Positions 37,699-46,013 of a DNA stretch of 64,000 nucleotides are shown piece after piece (position 1 is the stretch's first letter; every line of letters begins with the position of its first letter). The notes beneath the pieces are model-generated. The model saw only the letters and a program-made list of their open reading frames with translations, had not been told where the DNA came from and did not search any database. The DNA lies in assembly GCF_020859565.1 (NCBI RefSeq), contig NZ_JAJHUO010000036.1:39249-103248 (forward strand), read 5' to 3'. This DNA is from Saccharothrix luteola. Lineage in GTDB: Bacteria > Actinomycetota > Actinomycetes > Mycobacteriales > Pseudonocardiaceae. A program made the translations under genes and the position numbers.

Positions 37699-38750
37699 AC
37701 CACGACGAGGACGACACCCTCAACCCGCTGCCCGACCCCGCCGAGCGGGACCTCGAGACCACCCTGCGGCCGAAGGACCTGCACGAGTTCGTCGGCCAGC
37801 CGAAGGTCCGCGAACAGCTCGAACTCGTCCTCCAGGGCGCGATGCAGCGCGGCGCGCCGCCCGACCACGTGCTGCTGTCCGGTCCTCCCGGCCTGGGCAA
37901 GACCAGCCTCGCCATGATCATCGCGGCCGAGCTGGGCGCGTCGCTGCGCATCACCTCCGGCCCCGCCCTCGAACGCGCGGGCGACCTGGCGGCGATGCTG
38001 TCGAACCTGGTCGAGGGCGACGTGCTGTTCATCGACGAGATCCACCGGATGGCCAGGCCCGCCGAGGAGATGCTGTACCTGGCGATGGAGGACTTCCGGG
38101 TCGACGTCGTCGTCGGCAAGGGCCCCGGCGCGACCAGCATCCCGCTCGACATCGCCCCGTTCACCCTGGTCGGGGCCACCACCCGGTCCGGCGCGCTGAC
38201 CGGGCCGCTGCGCGACCGGTTCGGCTTCACCGGGCACATGGAGTTCTACAGCCCCGAGGAGCTGGAGCTGATCATCCGCCGGTCCGCCCGGATCCTCGGC
38301 GTCGACCTGCGCGACGACGGCGGCCGGGAGATCGCGGGCCGGTCCCGCGGCACGCCCCGCATCGCGAACCGACTGCTCCGGCGGGTTCGGGACTACGCAG
38401 AGGTGCGCGCGGACGGCGCGGTGACCCTGGAGGTCGCCCGTGACGCCCTGAAGGTCTACGACGTGGACGAACTGGGCCTGGACCGGTTGGACCGGGCGGT
38501 CCTGGGCGCGCTGGTCCGTTCGTTCGGCGGCGGTCCGGTCGGCGTCTCCACGCTGGCCGTCGCGGTGGGTGAGGAGCCCACCACGGTCGAGGAGGTCTGC
38601 GAGCCGTACCTGGTCCGGGCCGGGATGCTGGCGCGCACGCCCCGTGGTCGGGTCGCCACCGCCACGGCATGGCTGCACCTGGGCCTGCAGCCGCCGCCGC
38701 GGGCGCCGGGCGAGGCCACCCGATCCCTGTTCGACGACGCCACCGAGTGA
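37695..38750 (+). CDS. ruvB: Holliday junction branch migration helicase RuvB
   Basis: 351 aa AAA+ motor. It has Walker A GPPGLGKTSL, Walker B LFIDEIHR, sensor-1 LVGATTRSGALTGPLRDRFG with the arginine finger region, and a C-terminal winged helix (RTPRGRVATATAW). ATG overlaps the ruvA stop by four bases. Normal length for the family. Confidence 0.96.
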   Translation: MNHDEDDTLNPLPDPAERDLETTLRPKDLHEFVGQPKVREQLELVLQGAMQRGAPPDHVLLSGPPGLGKTSLAMIIAAELGASLRITSGPALERAGDLAAMLSNLVEGDVLFIDEIHRMARPAEEMLYLAMEDFRVDVVVGKGPGATSIPLDIAPFTLVGATTRSGALTGPLRDRFGFTGHMEFYSPEELELIIRRSARILGVDLRDDGGREIAGRSRGTPRIANRLLRRVRDYAEVRADGAVTLEVARDALKVYDVDELGLDRLDRAVLGALVRSFGGGPVGVSTLAVAVGEEPTTVEEVCEPYLVRAGMLARTPRGRVATATAWLHLGLQPPPRAPGEATRSLFDDATE

Positions 38751-38845
38751 TCGGTATTGCTCACCTGGCACAATCGGCGAAGGCACCCCAGAAATTCGGA
38801 CGTACCGGGCGCTGTTCGCGTCTGCCCCGTCCGGTTGATCGGAGA

Positions 38846-39217
38846 ATGATGGACCTGTCCTCCTTGATGTTCCCGCTGCTGCTCGTGCTGCTCGCGGTGC
38901 CGCTGTTCCTCAGCGCCCGCAAGCAGAAGCGGGCCGTCGCCGAACAGCAGGCGCTGCTGAACTCGCTGGAGCCGGGTGACCGGGTCATGACCACCTCCGG
39001 GCTGTACGCGACGGTGGCCGGCGTGGACGACGACGACAACACGATCGAACTCGAGATCGCCGACGGTGTCGTCACCACTTGGCTGCGCCAGGCCATTCGC
39101 GAGAAGGTTGTCGTGGACACCGAGACCGACGCGGTCGTGGACGACGTCGAGGATGTCGACGACGTCGTGGACGAGACCGCGGACGTCGACCGCGCACAGC
39201 AGGAGAGCAAGAAGTAA
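38846..39217 (+). CDS. yajC: Preprotein translocase subunit YajC
   Basis: 123 aa. One N-terminal membrane helix (LMFPLLLVLLAVPLFLSA) is followed by the YajC core (ALLNSLEPGDRVMTTSGLYATVAGV) and an acidic tail rich in Asp/Val. It joins SecDF at the SecYEG translocon. Two adjacent ATG codons (38846, 38849) both fit the GGAGA site; the first is reported. Confidence 0.9.
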   Translation: MMDLSSLMFPLLLVLLAVPLFLSARKQKRAVAEQQALLNSLEPGDRVMTTSGLYATVAGVDDDDNTIELEIADGVVTTWLRQAIREKVVVDTETDAVVDDVEDVDDVVDETADVDRAQQESKK

Positions 39218-39252
39218 CCAGAAGTAGACCCGCAGTAACCAGCGGACCCCTC

Positions 39253-39290
39253 GCCTGGAGCCGGCAACTGTCAACGTGCCGACTCCAGGC
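39253..39290 (+). terminator. Hairpin between yajC and secD
   Basis: Arms GCCTGGAG-C-CGGCA and TGCCG-A-CTCCAGGC pair over 13 positions with one mismatch and a ten-base loop. It may end the ruv-yajC transcript or attenuate read-through into secD. No T-tract follows. Confidence 0.55.
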
Positions 39291-39367
39291 AGTGACGCGC
39301 AGCTCACACCATCAGGGGTACGCTGCGGCCTCGCTGACCTTGTCAACTATCAGGAGACGGACGGACC

Positions 39368-41215
39368 GTGGCACCTCCGGCCGGGCAAATCCGCCCCGCG
39401 AAGTACCTGGGCGCATTTGTCCTCATCGTGGTCGCGCTGTACTCCCTGGTGTTCTTCACCGGGAACGGCAAGGCGACCCCCAAGCTCGGCATCGACCTCC
39501 AGGGTGGCACCCGTGTCACGTTGACCGCCCGGGCTCCTGATGGGAAGACGCCGTCGGAGGAGTCGCTCAACCAGGCGCGCACGCTCATCGAGACGCGCGT
39601 CAACGGTCTGGGCGTGGCCGGTCCCGAGGTCATCCGCGACGGCACCAACCTGGTGATCACGGTCCCCGGCTCCGACAGCGAGGGCGCGAAGCGCCTCGGT
39701 CAGACGGCGAAGCTCAACTTCCGCAAGGTCATCGGCTCGCCGGTGCCCAACGCGCCGGAGCCCGAGCCGACCCAGAGCGCGCCGCCGTCCACGTCCGGCT
39801 CGGCCGCGCCGACCGAGAGCGCGGGCAAGGAGCCGACCGAGACCGCGAACTCCGTCGCGCCGACGACCGCGCAGGGCCGCCCGGCCCCGGCGTTCGAGGG
39901 CCAGCCGACCACCACGACCCCGCCGGCCGACGCCACGACGCCGCCCGCGGACCCGAACGCGCCCGCCGGCGAGCAGCCGCCCGCCGAGTCGCAGGTCGAC
40001 TGCCGCGCGGTCTTCCAGGGCCAGTACTCCGACGACCCGACCAGGGCCATCGAGGAGTCCCGCACCTGCCGGCAGGACCCGCAGCTGACCACGCTGGACG
40101 CGCAGACCGTGTCCCAGGCGCTCGCCGCGTTCACCTGCCCCACGGTCGACCCGCTGATCGGCAACGACGACCCGGCGCTGCCGCTGCTGACCTGCGACCA
40201 GGACCGCACCGAGAAGTACGTGCTGGCCCCGGTCACCCCGCCGACCGACGGCAGCGTCAAGGACGACGACTTCACCCTGTACTCGCGCCTGAGCGGCGAG
40301 GACGTCGACAACGCGGTGTCCGGCACCGACCCGCAGGGCGCGGGCTTCGTCGTCGACCTCACCTTCAAGGGCGAGGGCGGCGAGAAGTGGGGCAAGTTCA
40401 CCTCGGCGAACGTCTCGCAGCAGGTCGCCGTCGTGCTGGACACGCAGGTCGTGTCCGCGCCGAACATCAACGAGCCCATCCTCGGCGGCTCGACGCAGAT
40501 CAGCGGCAAGTTCAGCCAGGCGGAGGCGAACAGCCTCGCCAACGTGCTGAAGTACGGCTCGCTGCCGCTGTCGTTCGAGGCCTCCGAGGCCGAGACGGTG
40601 TCCGCGACGCTGGGCCTCGCCTCGCTGGAGGCCGGCCTGATCGCGGGTGGAATCGGCCTCGCGCTGGTGTTCGTCTACTGCTTGTTCTACTACCGCCTGC
40701 TCGGCGTGCTGACCATCCTGTCGCTCGCCCTGTCGGGTGTGGTCGTCTACGCGGTGCTGGTGCTGCTCGGCCGCTGGATCGGGTTCACCCTCGACCTCGC
40801 GGGCATCGCCGGTTTCATCGTGTCGATCGGTATCACCGCGGACTCGTTCGTGGTGTTCTTCGAACGGTTGAAGGACGAGATGCGGGAGGGCCGGTCGTTC
40901 CGGTCCGCGGTGCCGCGCGCGTGGGTCCGCTCCCGTCGCACGATCCTGTCCGCGGACATGGTCAGCTTCCTCGCCGCGGCCATCCTGTACGTGCTCGCCG
41001 TCGGCCAGGTGAAGGGCTTCGCGTTCACCCTGGGCATGTCGACCGTCCTCGACCTGGTCGTGGTCTTCCTGGTCACGCACCCGCTGGTCAGCATGATCTC
41101 CAAGTCGAAGCGCCTGTCCAACCCGAAGCTCTCGGGTCTCGGCGGCGCCGTCCAGGCCGCCGTCGACGACCGCGCGCCGTCGGGTGCGAAGAGCACCGCT
41201 GTGAAGGAGGTCTGA
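39368..41215 (+). CDS. secD: Protein translocase subunit SecD
   Basis: 615 aa membrane protein that uses the proton gradient to finish protein export. After the first helix comes the D1 motif LGIDLQGGTRVTLTA. Residues about 130-210 form a Pro/Thr/Ala/Glu-rich low-complexity insert, typical of actinobacterial SecD but long here. The C-terminal five-helix bundle contains VVLDTQVVSAPNINEPILGG, GITADSFVVFFERLKDE and the D5-D6 region. GTG start at 39368 after an AGGAGA site. Followed by secF with one base between. Confidence 0.95.
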   Translation: MAPPAGQIRPAKYLGAFVLIVVALYSLVFFTGNGKATPKLGIDLQGGTRVTLTARAPDGKTPSEESLNQARTLIETRVNGLGVAGPEVIRDGTNLVITVPGSDSEGAKRLGQTAKLNFRKVIGSPVPNAPEPEPTQSAPPSTSGSAAPTESAGKEPTETANSVAPTTAQGRPAPAFEGQPTTTTPPADATTPPADPNAPAGEQPPAESQVDCRAVFQGQYSDDPTRAIEESRTCRQDPQLTTLDAQTVSQALAAFTCPTVDPLIGNDDPALPLLTCDQDRTEKYVLAPVTPPTDGSVKDDDFTLYSRLSGEDVDNAVSGTDPQGAGFVVDLTFKGEGGEKWGKFTSANVSQQVAVVLDTQVVSAPNINEPILGGSTQISGKFSQAEANSLANVLKYGSLPLSFEASEAETVSATLGLASLEAGLIAGGIGLALVFVYCLFYYRLLGVLTILSLALSGVVVYAVLVLLGRWIGFTLDLAGIAGFIVSIGITADSFVVFFERLKDEMREGRSFRSAVPRAWVRSRRTILSADMVSFLAAAILYVLAVGQVKGFAFTLGMSTVLDLVVVFLVTHPLVSMISKSKRLSNPKLSGLGGAVQAAVDDRAPSGAKSTAVKEV

Positions 41216-41216
41216 C

Positions 41217-42416
41217 GTGACCGAGACGAAGAAGCGCAACGTTTTCCAGCGGCTCTACGTCGGCAACGGCGCGTTCGACATCGTCGGCAAGCGCAAGCGC
41301 TGGTACGTGATTTTCGGCGTCATCCTGCTGATCTGCATCCTGTCGATCGTGTTCAAGGGCTTCAACCGGGGCATCGACTTCACCGGCGGCACGCGCGTCC
41401 AGATGCCCGCGAGCAGCTCCTCCGGCACGATCGGCGTCGAGGCGGCCAAGGAGTCGTTCGAGAAGGCCCTCGGCAAGGAGCCTGCCGCCACGCAGACCGT
41501 GGGCACCGGCGACTCGGCGACCATCCAGATCCGGTCGGAGACGCTCAACGCCGACCAGGTGTTGAAGCTCAAGACCACGCTGAACGAGGACCTGAAGCCC
41601 AACGGCGGCGTGGACGCCATCAGCGACAGCGCCGTGTCCGCCTCGTGGGGCGGTGAGATCACCAGCCAGGCGCTGATCGCGCTGCTCGTGTTCTTCGTCG
41701 CGGTGATGATCTTCCTGGCGCTGTACTTCGAGCTGTCGATGGCGATCGCCGCGCTCGTCGCGGTGCTGCACGACGTGCTGATCACGGCCGGCGTGTACTC
41801 GATCGTCGGCTTCGAGGTCTCGCCGGCGACGGTCATCGGCCTGCTCACCATCCTCGGTTTCTCGCTGTACGACACGGTGGTGGTGTTCGACAAGGTCCGG
41901 GAGAACACCCGAGGCCTGCTCGGCCTCACCCGCCGCACGTTCGCCGAGGCCGCGAACCTGGCGGTCAACCAGACCCTGATGCGCTCGATCAACACCTCGT
42001 TGATCGCGGTGCTGCCGGTGCTGGGCCTGCTGGCGATCGGCGTCGGCCTGCTCGGCGTCGGCACGCTGAAGGACCTGGCGCTGGTGCAGCTCACCGGCAT
42101 CGTGATCGGCGCGCTGTCGTCCATCTACATCGCGACCCCGATCGCGGTGGACCTGAAGATGCGCGACGCCCGGTACAAGGCGCAGGCCGCCCGGGTGCAG
42201 GCGCGTCGGGACAACCTGGCCCGCCGGGCCGCCGCGACCGGCGAGGCGACCGGCGAGGTCGTCAGCGGTGGCGACATCGTGGAGTCGACCGACGACGAGT
42301 CGCTGCAGGCCGAGTTGCGCAAGGAGAAAGCGATGGCGGCCGCGGCGGGCGTGCCCGCTCGGACCGGCAAGGCGAGCGACGCGCGGCGCCGCCCGACGGG
42401 CAAGAAGCACCGTTGA
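41217..42416 (+). CDS. secF: Protein translocase subunit SecF
   Basis: 399 aa. An N-terminal helix leads to GIDFTGGTRVQM, a periplasmic domain, and a C-terminal five-helix bundle with SLYDTVVVFDKVRENTR, the hallmark segment. The last 80 residues are a charged cytoplasmic tail. GTG start one base after secD. It partners SecD and YajC. Its stop overlaps the apt TTG start. Confidence 0.95.
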   Translation: MTETKKRNVFQRLYVGNGAFDIVGKRKRWYVIFGVILLICILSIVFKGFNRGIDFTGGTRVQMPASSSSGTIGVEAAKESFEKALGKEPAATQTVGTGDSATIQIRSETLNADQVLKLKTTLNEDLKPNGGVDAISDSAVSASWGGEITSQALIALLVFFVAVMIFLALYFELSMAIAALVAVLHDVLITAGVYSIVGFEVSPATVIGLLTILGFSLYDTVVVFDKVRENTRGLLGLTRRTFAEAANLAVNQTLMRSINTSLIAVLPVLGLLAIGVGLLGVGTLKDLALVQLTGIVIGALSSIYIATPIAVDLKMRDARYKAQAARVQARRDNLARRAAATGEATGEVVSGGDIVESTDDESLQAELRKEKAMAAAAGVPARTGKASDARRRPTGKKHR

Positions 42417-42931
42417 AGCTCGACCGCGCCCTAGGGCTGCTGCGTGAGGTCCCGGACTTCCCCCTGCCGGGGGTCGTCTTCCGGGACCTCACGCCGGTCC
42501 TCGCCGACCCGGACGCGCTGCGCGCCGTGGTCGACGCCCTTCAGGACAAGATCCACCCGGACACCCAGGTGGTGGCCGCGATCGAGTCGCGCGGCTTCCT
42601 GCTGGGCGCCGCGCTGGGGTACGGCTGGCACTACGGCGTCGTGCCGCTGCGCAAGCCGGGCAAGCTGCCTTCGGTCGCGCACCGCGTGTCCTACGACCTC
42701 GAGTACGGGACGGCCACGCTGGAACTGCCGGCGGAGGCCATCGTGCCGGGGCAGCACGTCGTGGTGGTGGACGACGTGCTGGCGACCGGCGGCACCGCCG
42801 CGGCGGCGTGCGAGTTGGTGGAACGCGCCGGTGGCGTGGTCACCGGGATCTCGGTGGTGCTGGAGATCCCCGGCTTGGGCGGCCGTGAGCGGCTGGCCGG
42901 CCATGACGTCAACGCCCTGCTGACCGTGTGA
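42413..42931 (+). CDS. apt: Adenine phosphoribosyltransferase
   Basis: 172 aa purine-salvage enzyme (adenine + PRPP to AMP). The PRPP loop VVVVDDVLATGGTA and the IESRGFLLGAAL and PLRKPGKLP segments are intact. A TTG at 42413 overlapping the secF stop (TTGA) is the best start: it gives the family N-terminus LREVPDFPLPGVVFRDLTP. In actinomycetes apt is normally followed by rel; here about 3 kb of accessory DNA separates them. Confidence 0.93.
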   Translation: MKLDRALGLLREVPDFPLPGVVFRDLTPVLADPDALRAVVDALQDKIHPDTQVVAAIESRGFLLGAALGYGWHYGVVPLRKPGKLPSVAHRVSYDLEYGTATLELPAEAIVPGQHVVVVDDVLATGGTAAAACELVERAGGVVTGISVVLEIPGLGGRERLAGHDVNALLTV

Positions 42932-44155
42932 CCCCACCTCCTGCCCCCACGGCCTGACCCCCTTCGGGACTCAGGCCGCGATGACGGTGGGTGGTCGGTG
43001 GAGCAGGTTCTGGCGGGGGGAGTCGGGCCGGGTCGACGTGGCGGGGCGGGATGAACGCCGGCACCCCGCCGGTCATGGTGATCCTCCAGCGTGAGTGGTG
43101 GATCAGGCTGTGGTGGGTGCGGCACAGCAACACCATGTTGTCGAGGTCGGTGTCGCCGCCGTCGGCCCAGTGCTCGACGTGGTGCGCGTCGCACCGCTTG
43201 GGCGGCCGACCACAGCCCGGGAACGCGCACCCCCGGTCCCGCGCGTGCAGTGCCTTGCGCTGCGCCACGCTGACCGTTCGTTTCGTCCGCCCGAGGTCCA
43301 GCACCTCGGAGCCGGCGCCCAGCACCACCGGGATGACCTTGGCGTCGCAGGCGATCCGGCGCGCCGCGCGGCACTGAGGTAGTGGCCGCCGTCGAGCACC
43401 GCGTGTCCGACGCCCCGTCGCAGCGTCTCGAAGTCGAGCGTGACGCTGATGTGCGGGCGTTCCCCGGCCTCGGAGGGCAGGTGAGTCGACCGCGAGGCCG
43501 GTGAGACCAGGTCGCCGAACGCCTCGCCCCACCGGAGCGCCCGGTCCTGCGGGCCGTCCGGACGAGGCTGGGCGAGTGGTTCGAGCATGGCGGTGAACCG
43601 GGCCCCGGTCTCTGCGGACAGTTCACCCCAGAACTCGATCCGGCCACCCGGCAGGTCGCGCACGTGCAGCACGTCGGCGGGTTCGGCGACGGGCTCCTCC
43701 CACTCGTCGGCCGCGTCCTGCTCCATCCGGTCCCGGATCCGGTCGGCCGGCCGGCGCACCGCCTGCGGCTCCACGGACCGGGCGGCCTCGACCAGGATCG
43801 CCTCCGACGAGTCGGGCAGCTTCAGCGGGGTGATCGCCCGCGTCAACTACCGCAGATGACCGTCCGACAGTTCCTGCTCCGCCAACGCCGCACCGATCTC
43901 GGGGTGCGACGGAGGCAACGGCTGCCCGGTCGGGGTGATCGAGGGCAGGAACAACGCGACCTGCGCGACCCACTGCTTGATCTCGGCCGGGTTCGCCCGT
44001 GCCAGGCGACGGAAGGCGTCCAGGTCATAGCCGCACCGCAGCACTTCGGCCGGCAGTTCCAACCGCCGCCGGTGCAACGCCCGCATCGACGCCTCGACCG
44101 AGGCGACGGCGGCGAAGAGGCCGTCCTCGGTGAGCAGCGCGGGCGATGTGTCCAT
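42909..44155 (-). pseudogene. Decayed DUF222/HNH endonuclease gene
   Basis: Three pieces in order give a full-length (~415 aa) DUF222-HNH protein. The N-terminal piece runs from ATG 44155 to an in-frame TAG at 43849-43847. The middle piece continues in the same frame directly after the TAG (LTRAITPLKLPDSSEAILVE). A one-base loss around 43362-43372 then shifts the frame just before RRIACDAKVIPVVLGAG. The last piece carries an intact HNH site (CAFPGCGRPPKRCDAHHVEH). The frame runs 23 bases into the 3' end of apt, so its own stop may be lost too. This gene type is abundant in actinobacteria, and dead copies are common. Reading errors cannot be excluded, but two separate lesions make that unlikely. 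Confidence 0.8.
42950..42978 (+). terminator. Terminator after apt
   Basis: CGGCCTGA pairs with TCAGGCCG, extended by CCC/GGG around a short loop. It lies 19 bases past the apt stop. Confidence 0.6.
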
Positions 44156-44269
44156 GACTAGATGACATTCGAACGAGCATTCGGCCGGCATCACTCGATC
44201 AAGTGAAACCGTTGCAGCATAACGACTTTCGCCTACCAGGGGATGACGCCCAAGTCGCCGATCGCGAAC

Positions 44270-44734
44270 CGGCTCACCGCGTTCTTCGGCGATCGCGGTG
44301 TCGGTGTCGTACTCGGCGTAGAGCTCGTCGGCTCGGGTGAACTTCGCGACCGCGTTGTCGCACTCGAAGTGCAGCTCGACCAGCTGGACGAGGCACCCGG
44401 TGACGGCGTCGGTCATCCCGCGCGCCCGGAAGGTGCTCGCCAAGAGGTCCAGGGCGAACACGTGGTGGGCGAGCCGGTCCTCGGTCGCCGACTCCGGGGA
44501 CAGGTCCCGCCGCAACTCGACCGCTCGCGTGGCCATCGTGGTGGCGGCCTGGAACAGGCCCATGCGCGCGTAGACCTGCGCGGCCACCTCCGGCGGCACG
44601 GCGGCCGACTCCGACGAGGGGTGGCGCGCGGCGAGGTCGAGGGTCGCCCGGTGCACCTCCAGCGTGGCCGCCAAGCCGTACGTGTGGGGACTGGCAGCGG
44701 AGGCGTACGGCCGCTTGGTCTACCTCTCGGTCAT
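44270..44734 (-). pseudogene. Decayed TPR-like protein fragment
   Basis: From an ATG at 44734 the frame reads four codons and meets TAG (44722-44720). It then continues for about 145 residues with helical, TPR-like composition (EVAAQVYARMGLFQAATTMATRAVEL, reported in part). Third-base GC drops sharply below about 44285, where the frame runs into the AT-richer leader of the HNH pseudogene without a stop of its own. A TTG at 44674 is the only start after the nonsense codon. Best read as a truncated remnant; product unknown. Confidence 0.45.
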
Positions 44735-44832
44735 GGCTGCGACCATATCGTTTGCGGATAGCAAATTTGCGGTAAGCAATCGGGTTAACTGTGCGTGCAA
44801 GTCGGTTACGCACAGTGGCTAAGGTGATCGCC

Positions 44833-45693
44833 ATGGCGGTAGGAACCACACGTGCCAAGCGCAGGCTCGGTCGACACGTCAAACCGATCGTGGAACGGGC
44901 CGGGCTCAAGCCGGCCGAGGTCGCGGACCTGGTCAAGACGTCGAAGGACACGGTCAACCGACTGCTGTCCGGCGACCACCTGCCGCGCTACCCGACGTTC
45001 CTGGCGATCATGATGGTCCTCAAGGCGACCGATGAGGAGCTGGGTGAGGGCACGGCGCTCTGGGAACGCGCGAACGTGGACGCGGTGGTGGTCGAGCACG
45101 CGTCCGCTCTGTCGCCGGGTTACCTCCGGTTCCGGATGGACGAGGGTGAGGCGGCCCAGGAGCGCTCACTCGATCCCTCCGTGATTCCGGGCATCCTCCA
45201 GGTCGGCGGCTACGCGGAGGAACTCGGCCGATGCGCTCCGGCCTTGACCGCGGGCAAGGGTTGGACCGCGCAGGCGGCTGCCGAGCGACGTGATCGGCAA
45301 GGGCTGCTCTCCCGTCCGGTCAACCCGCTCCACCTGCACGCGCTGATCGACGAGGCGGCGCTGCACCGCGTGGTCGGCAGCCGTGAGCTGATGGTCGAGC
45401 AGTTGACGCACCTGCTCGCGGTCGCCGAGCACGACCACGTCACCCTCCAGGTCATCCCCTTCGAGACCGGCGCTTATGGTCCCCAGTTCGGCGCGTTGAC
45501 CCTGCTCGACTACCCGGAACCCGAGGAGCCGCTCTCGGTCTTCGTGGAGGGCCACAGCGGGATCAAGGTCGTGGAGAATGAACGGGTGGTGAGCAAGCTG
45601 GCCGCGGCCTGGGACGACGTGGCCCGGCGGGCGCTCGATCCGAGGCAGTCCGCGAAGCGCATCCGGGAAGTGAGGGGTACCAGGTATGCCTGA
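44833..45693 (+). CDS. XRE-family regulator with DUF5753 (Scr1-like)
   Basis: 286 aa. The N-terminal helix-turn-helix (PAEVADLVKTSKDTVNRLLSG) is followed by a DUF5753 domain with IPGILQVGGYAEEL, QGLLSRPVNPLHLHALIDEAAL, GSRELMVEQLTHLL and VIPFETGAYGP. This is the large actinomycete family that partners small DUF397 proteins. ATG 44833 is chosen because AAGGTGA lies six bases upstream. Its gene overlaps the DUF397 gene by eight bases. Confidence 0.9.
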   Translation: MAVGTTRAKRRLGRHVKPIVERAGLKPAEVADLVKTSKDTVNRLLSGDHLPRYPTFLAIMMVLKATDEELGEGTALWERANVDAVVVEHASALSPGYLRFRMDEGEAAQERSLDPSVIPGILQVGGYAEELGRCAPALTAGKGWTAQAAAERRDRQGLLSRPVNPLHLHALIDEAALHRVVGSRELMVEQLTHLLAVAEHDHVTLQVIPFETGAYGPQFGALTLLDYPEPEEPLSVFVEGHSGIKVVENERVVSKLAAAWDDVARRALDPRQSAKRIREVRGTRYA

Positions 45694-45889
45694 CCAGCAG
45701 GGACAGTGGCGCAAGTCGACCTACAGCTCGAGTCAGCCGGACTGCGTGGAGCTGTCGGTCACGGCGGACGCGACCGCGGTCCGGGACAGCAAGCAGCCGG
45801 AAGCGGGGCAGTTGAGGTTCCCCCGGACGAGCTTCTCGGCGTTCCTGGCCGGTCTCAAGGGTGACTGGCGGACGGGTTCAGGCTGGTGA
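45686..45889 (+). CDS. DUF397 small protein
   Basis: 67 aa with the DUF397 pattern: WRKSTYSSSQPDCVELSV near the N-terminus, VRDSKQP, and a C-terminal FPRTSFSAFLAGLKGD. Such proteins act with their adjacent XRE-DUF5753 regulator, proposed as toxin-antitoxin-like or developmental (BldB/Scr-type) pairs in Streptomyces. The overlap with the regulator gene supports coupled expression. Confidence 0.9.
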   Translation: MPDQQGQWRKSTYSSSQPDCVELSVTADATAVRDSKQPEAGQLRFPRTSFSAFLAGLKGDWRTGSGW

Positions 45890-45909
45890 AACCCGACCGG
45901 TCGCGCTGA

Positions 45910-45988
45910 TTGACAGGTGCTGCTCGTCGTGTGAACTGCACCGCTCATCGGCTCGCCGCCGGGGTGAGGCCCGCAACGGAGTTATCCT
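45910..45988 (+). promoter_or_regulatory. Possible rel promoter region
   Basis: TTGACA at 45910-45915 with TGAACT (45932-45937) at 16-base spacing, and a separate TATCCT hexamer at 45983-45988, 25 bases before the rel start. Either could drive rel; neither is certain. Confidence 0.35.
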
Positions 45989-46013
45989 CGGTTCCTAGAC
46001 CCGAGGAGCGTGG

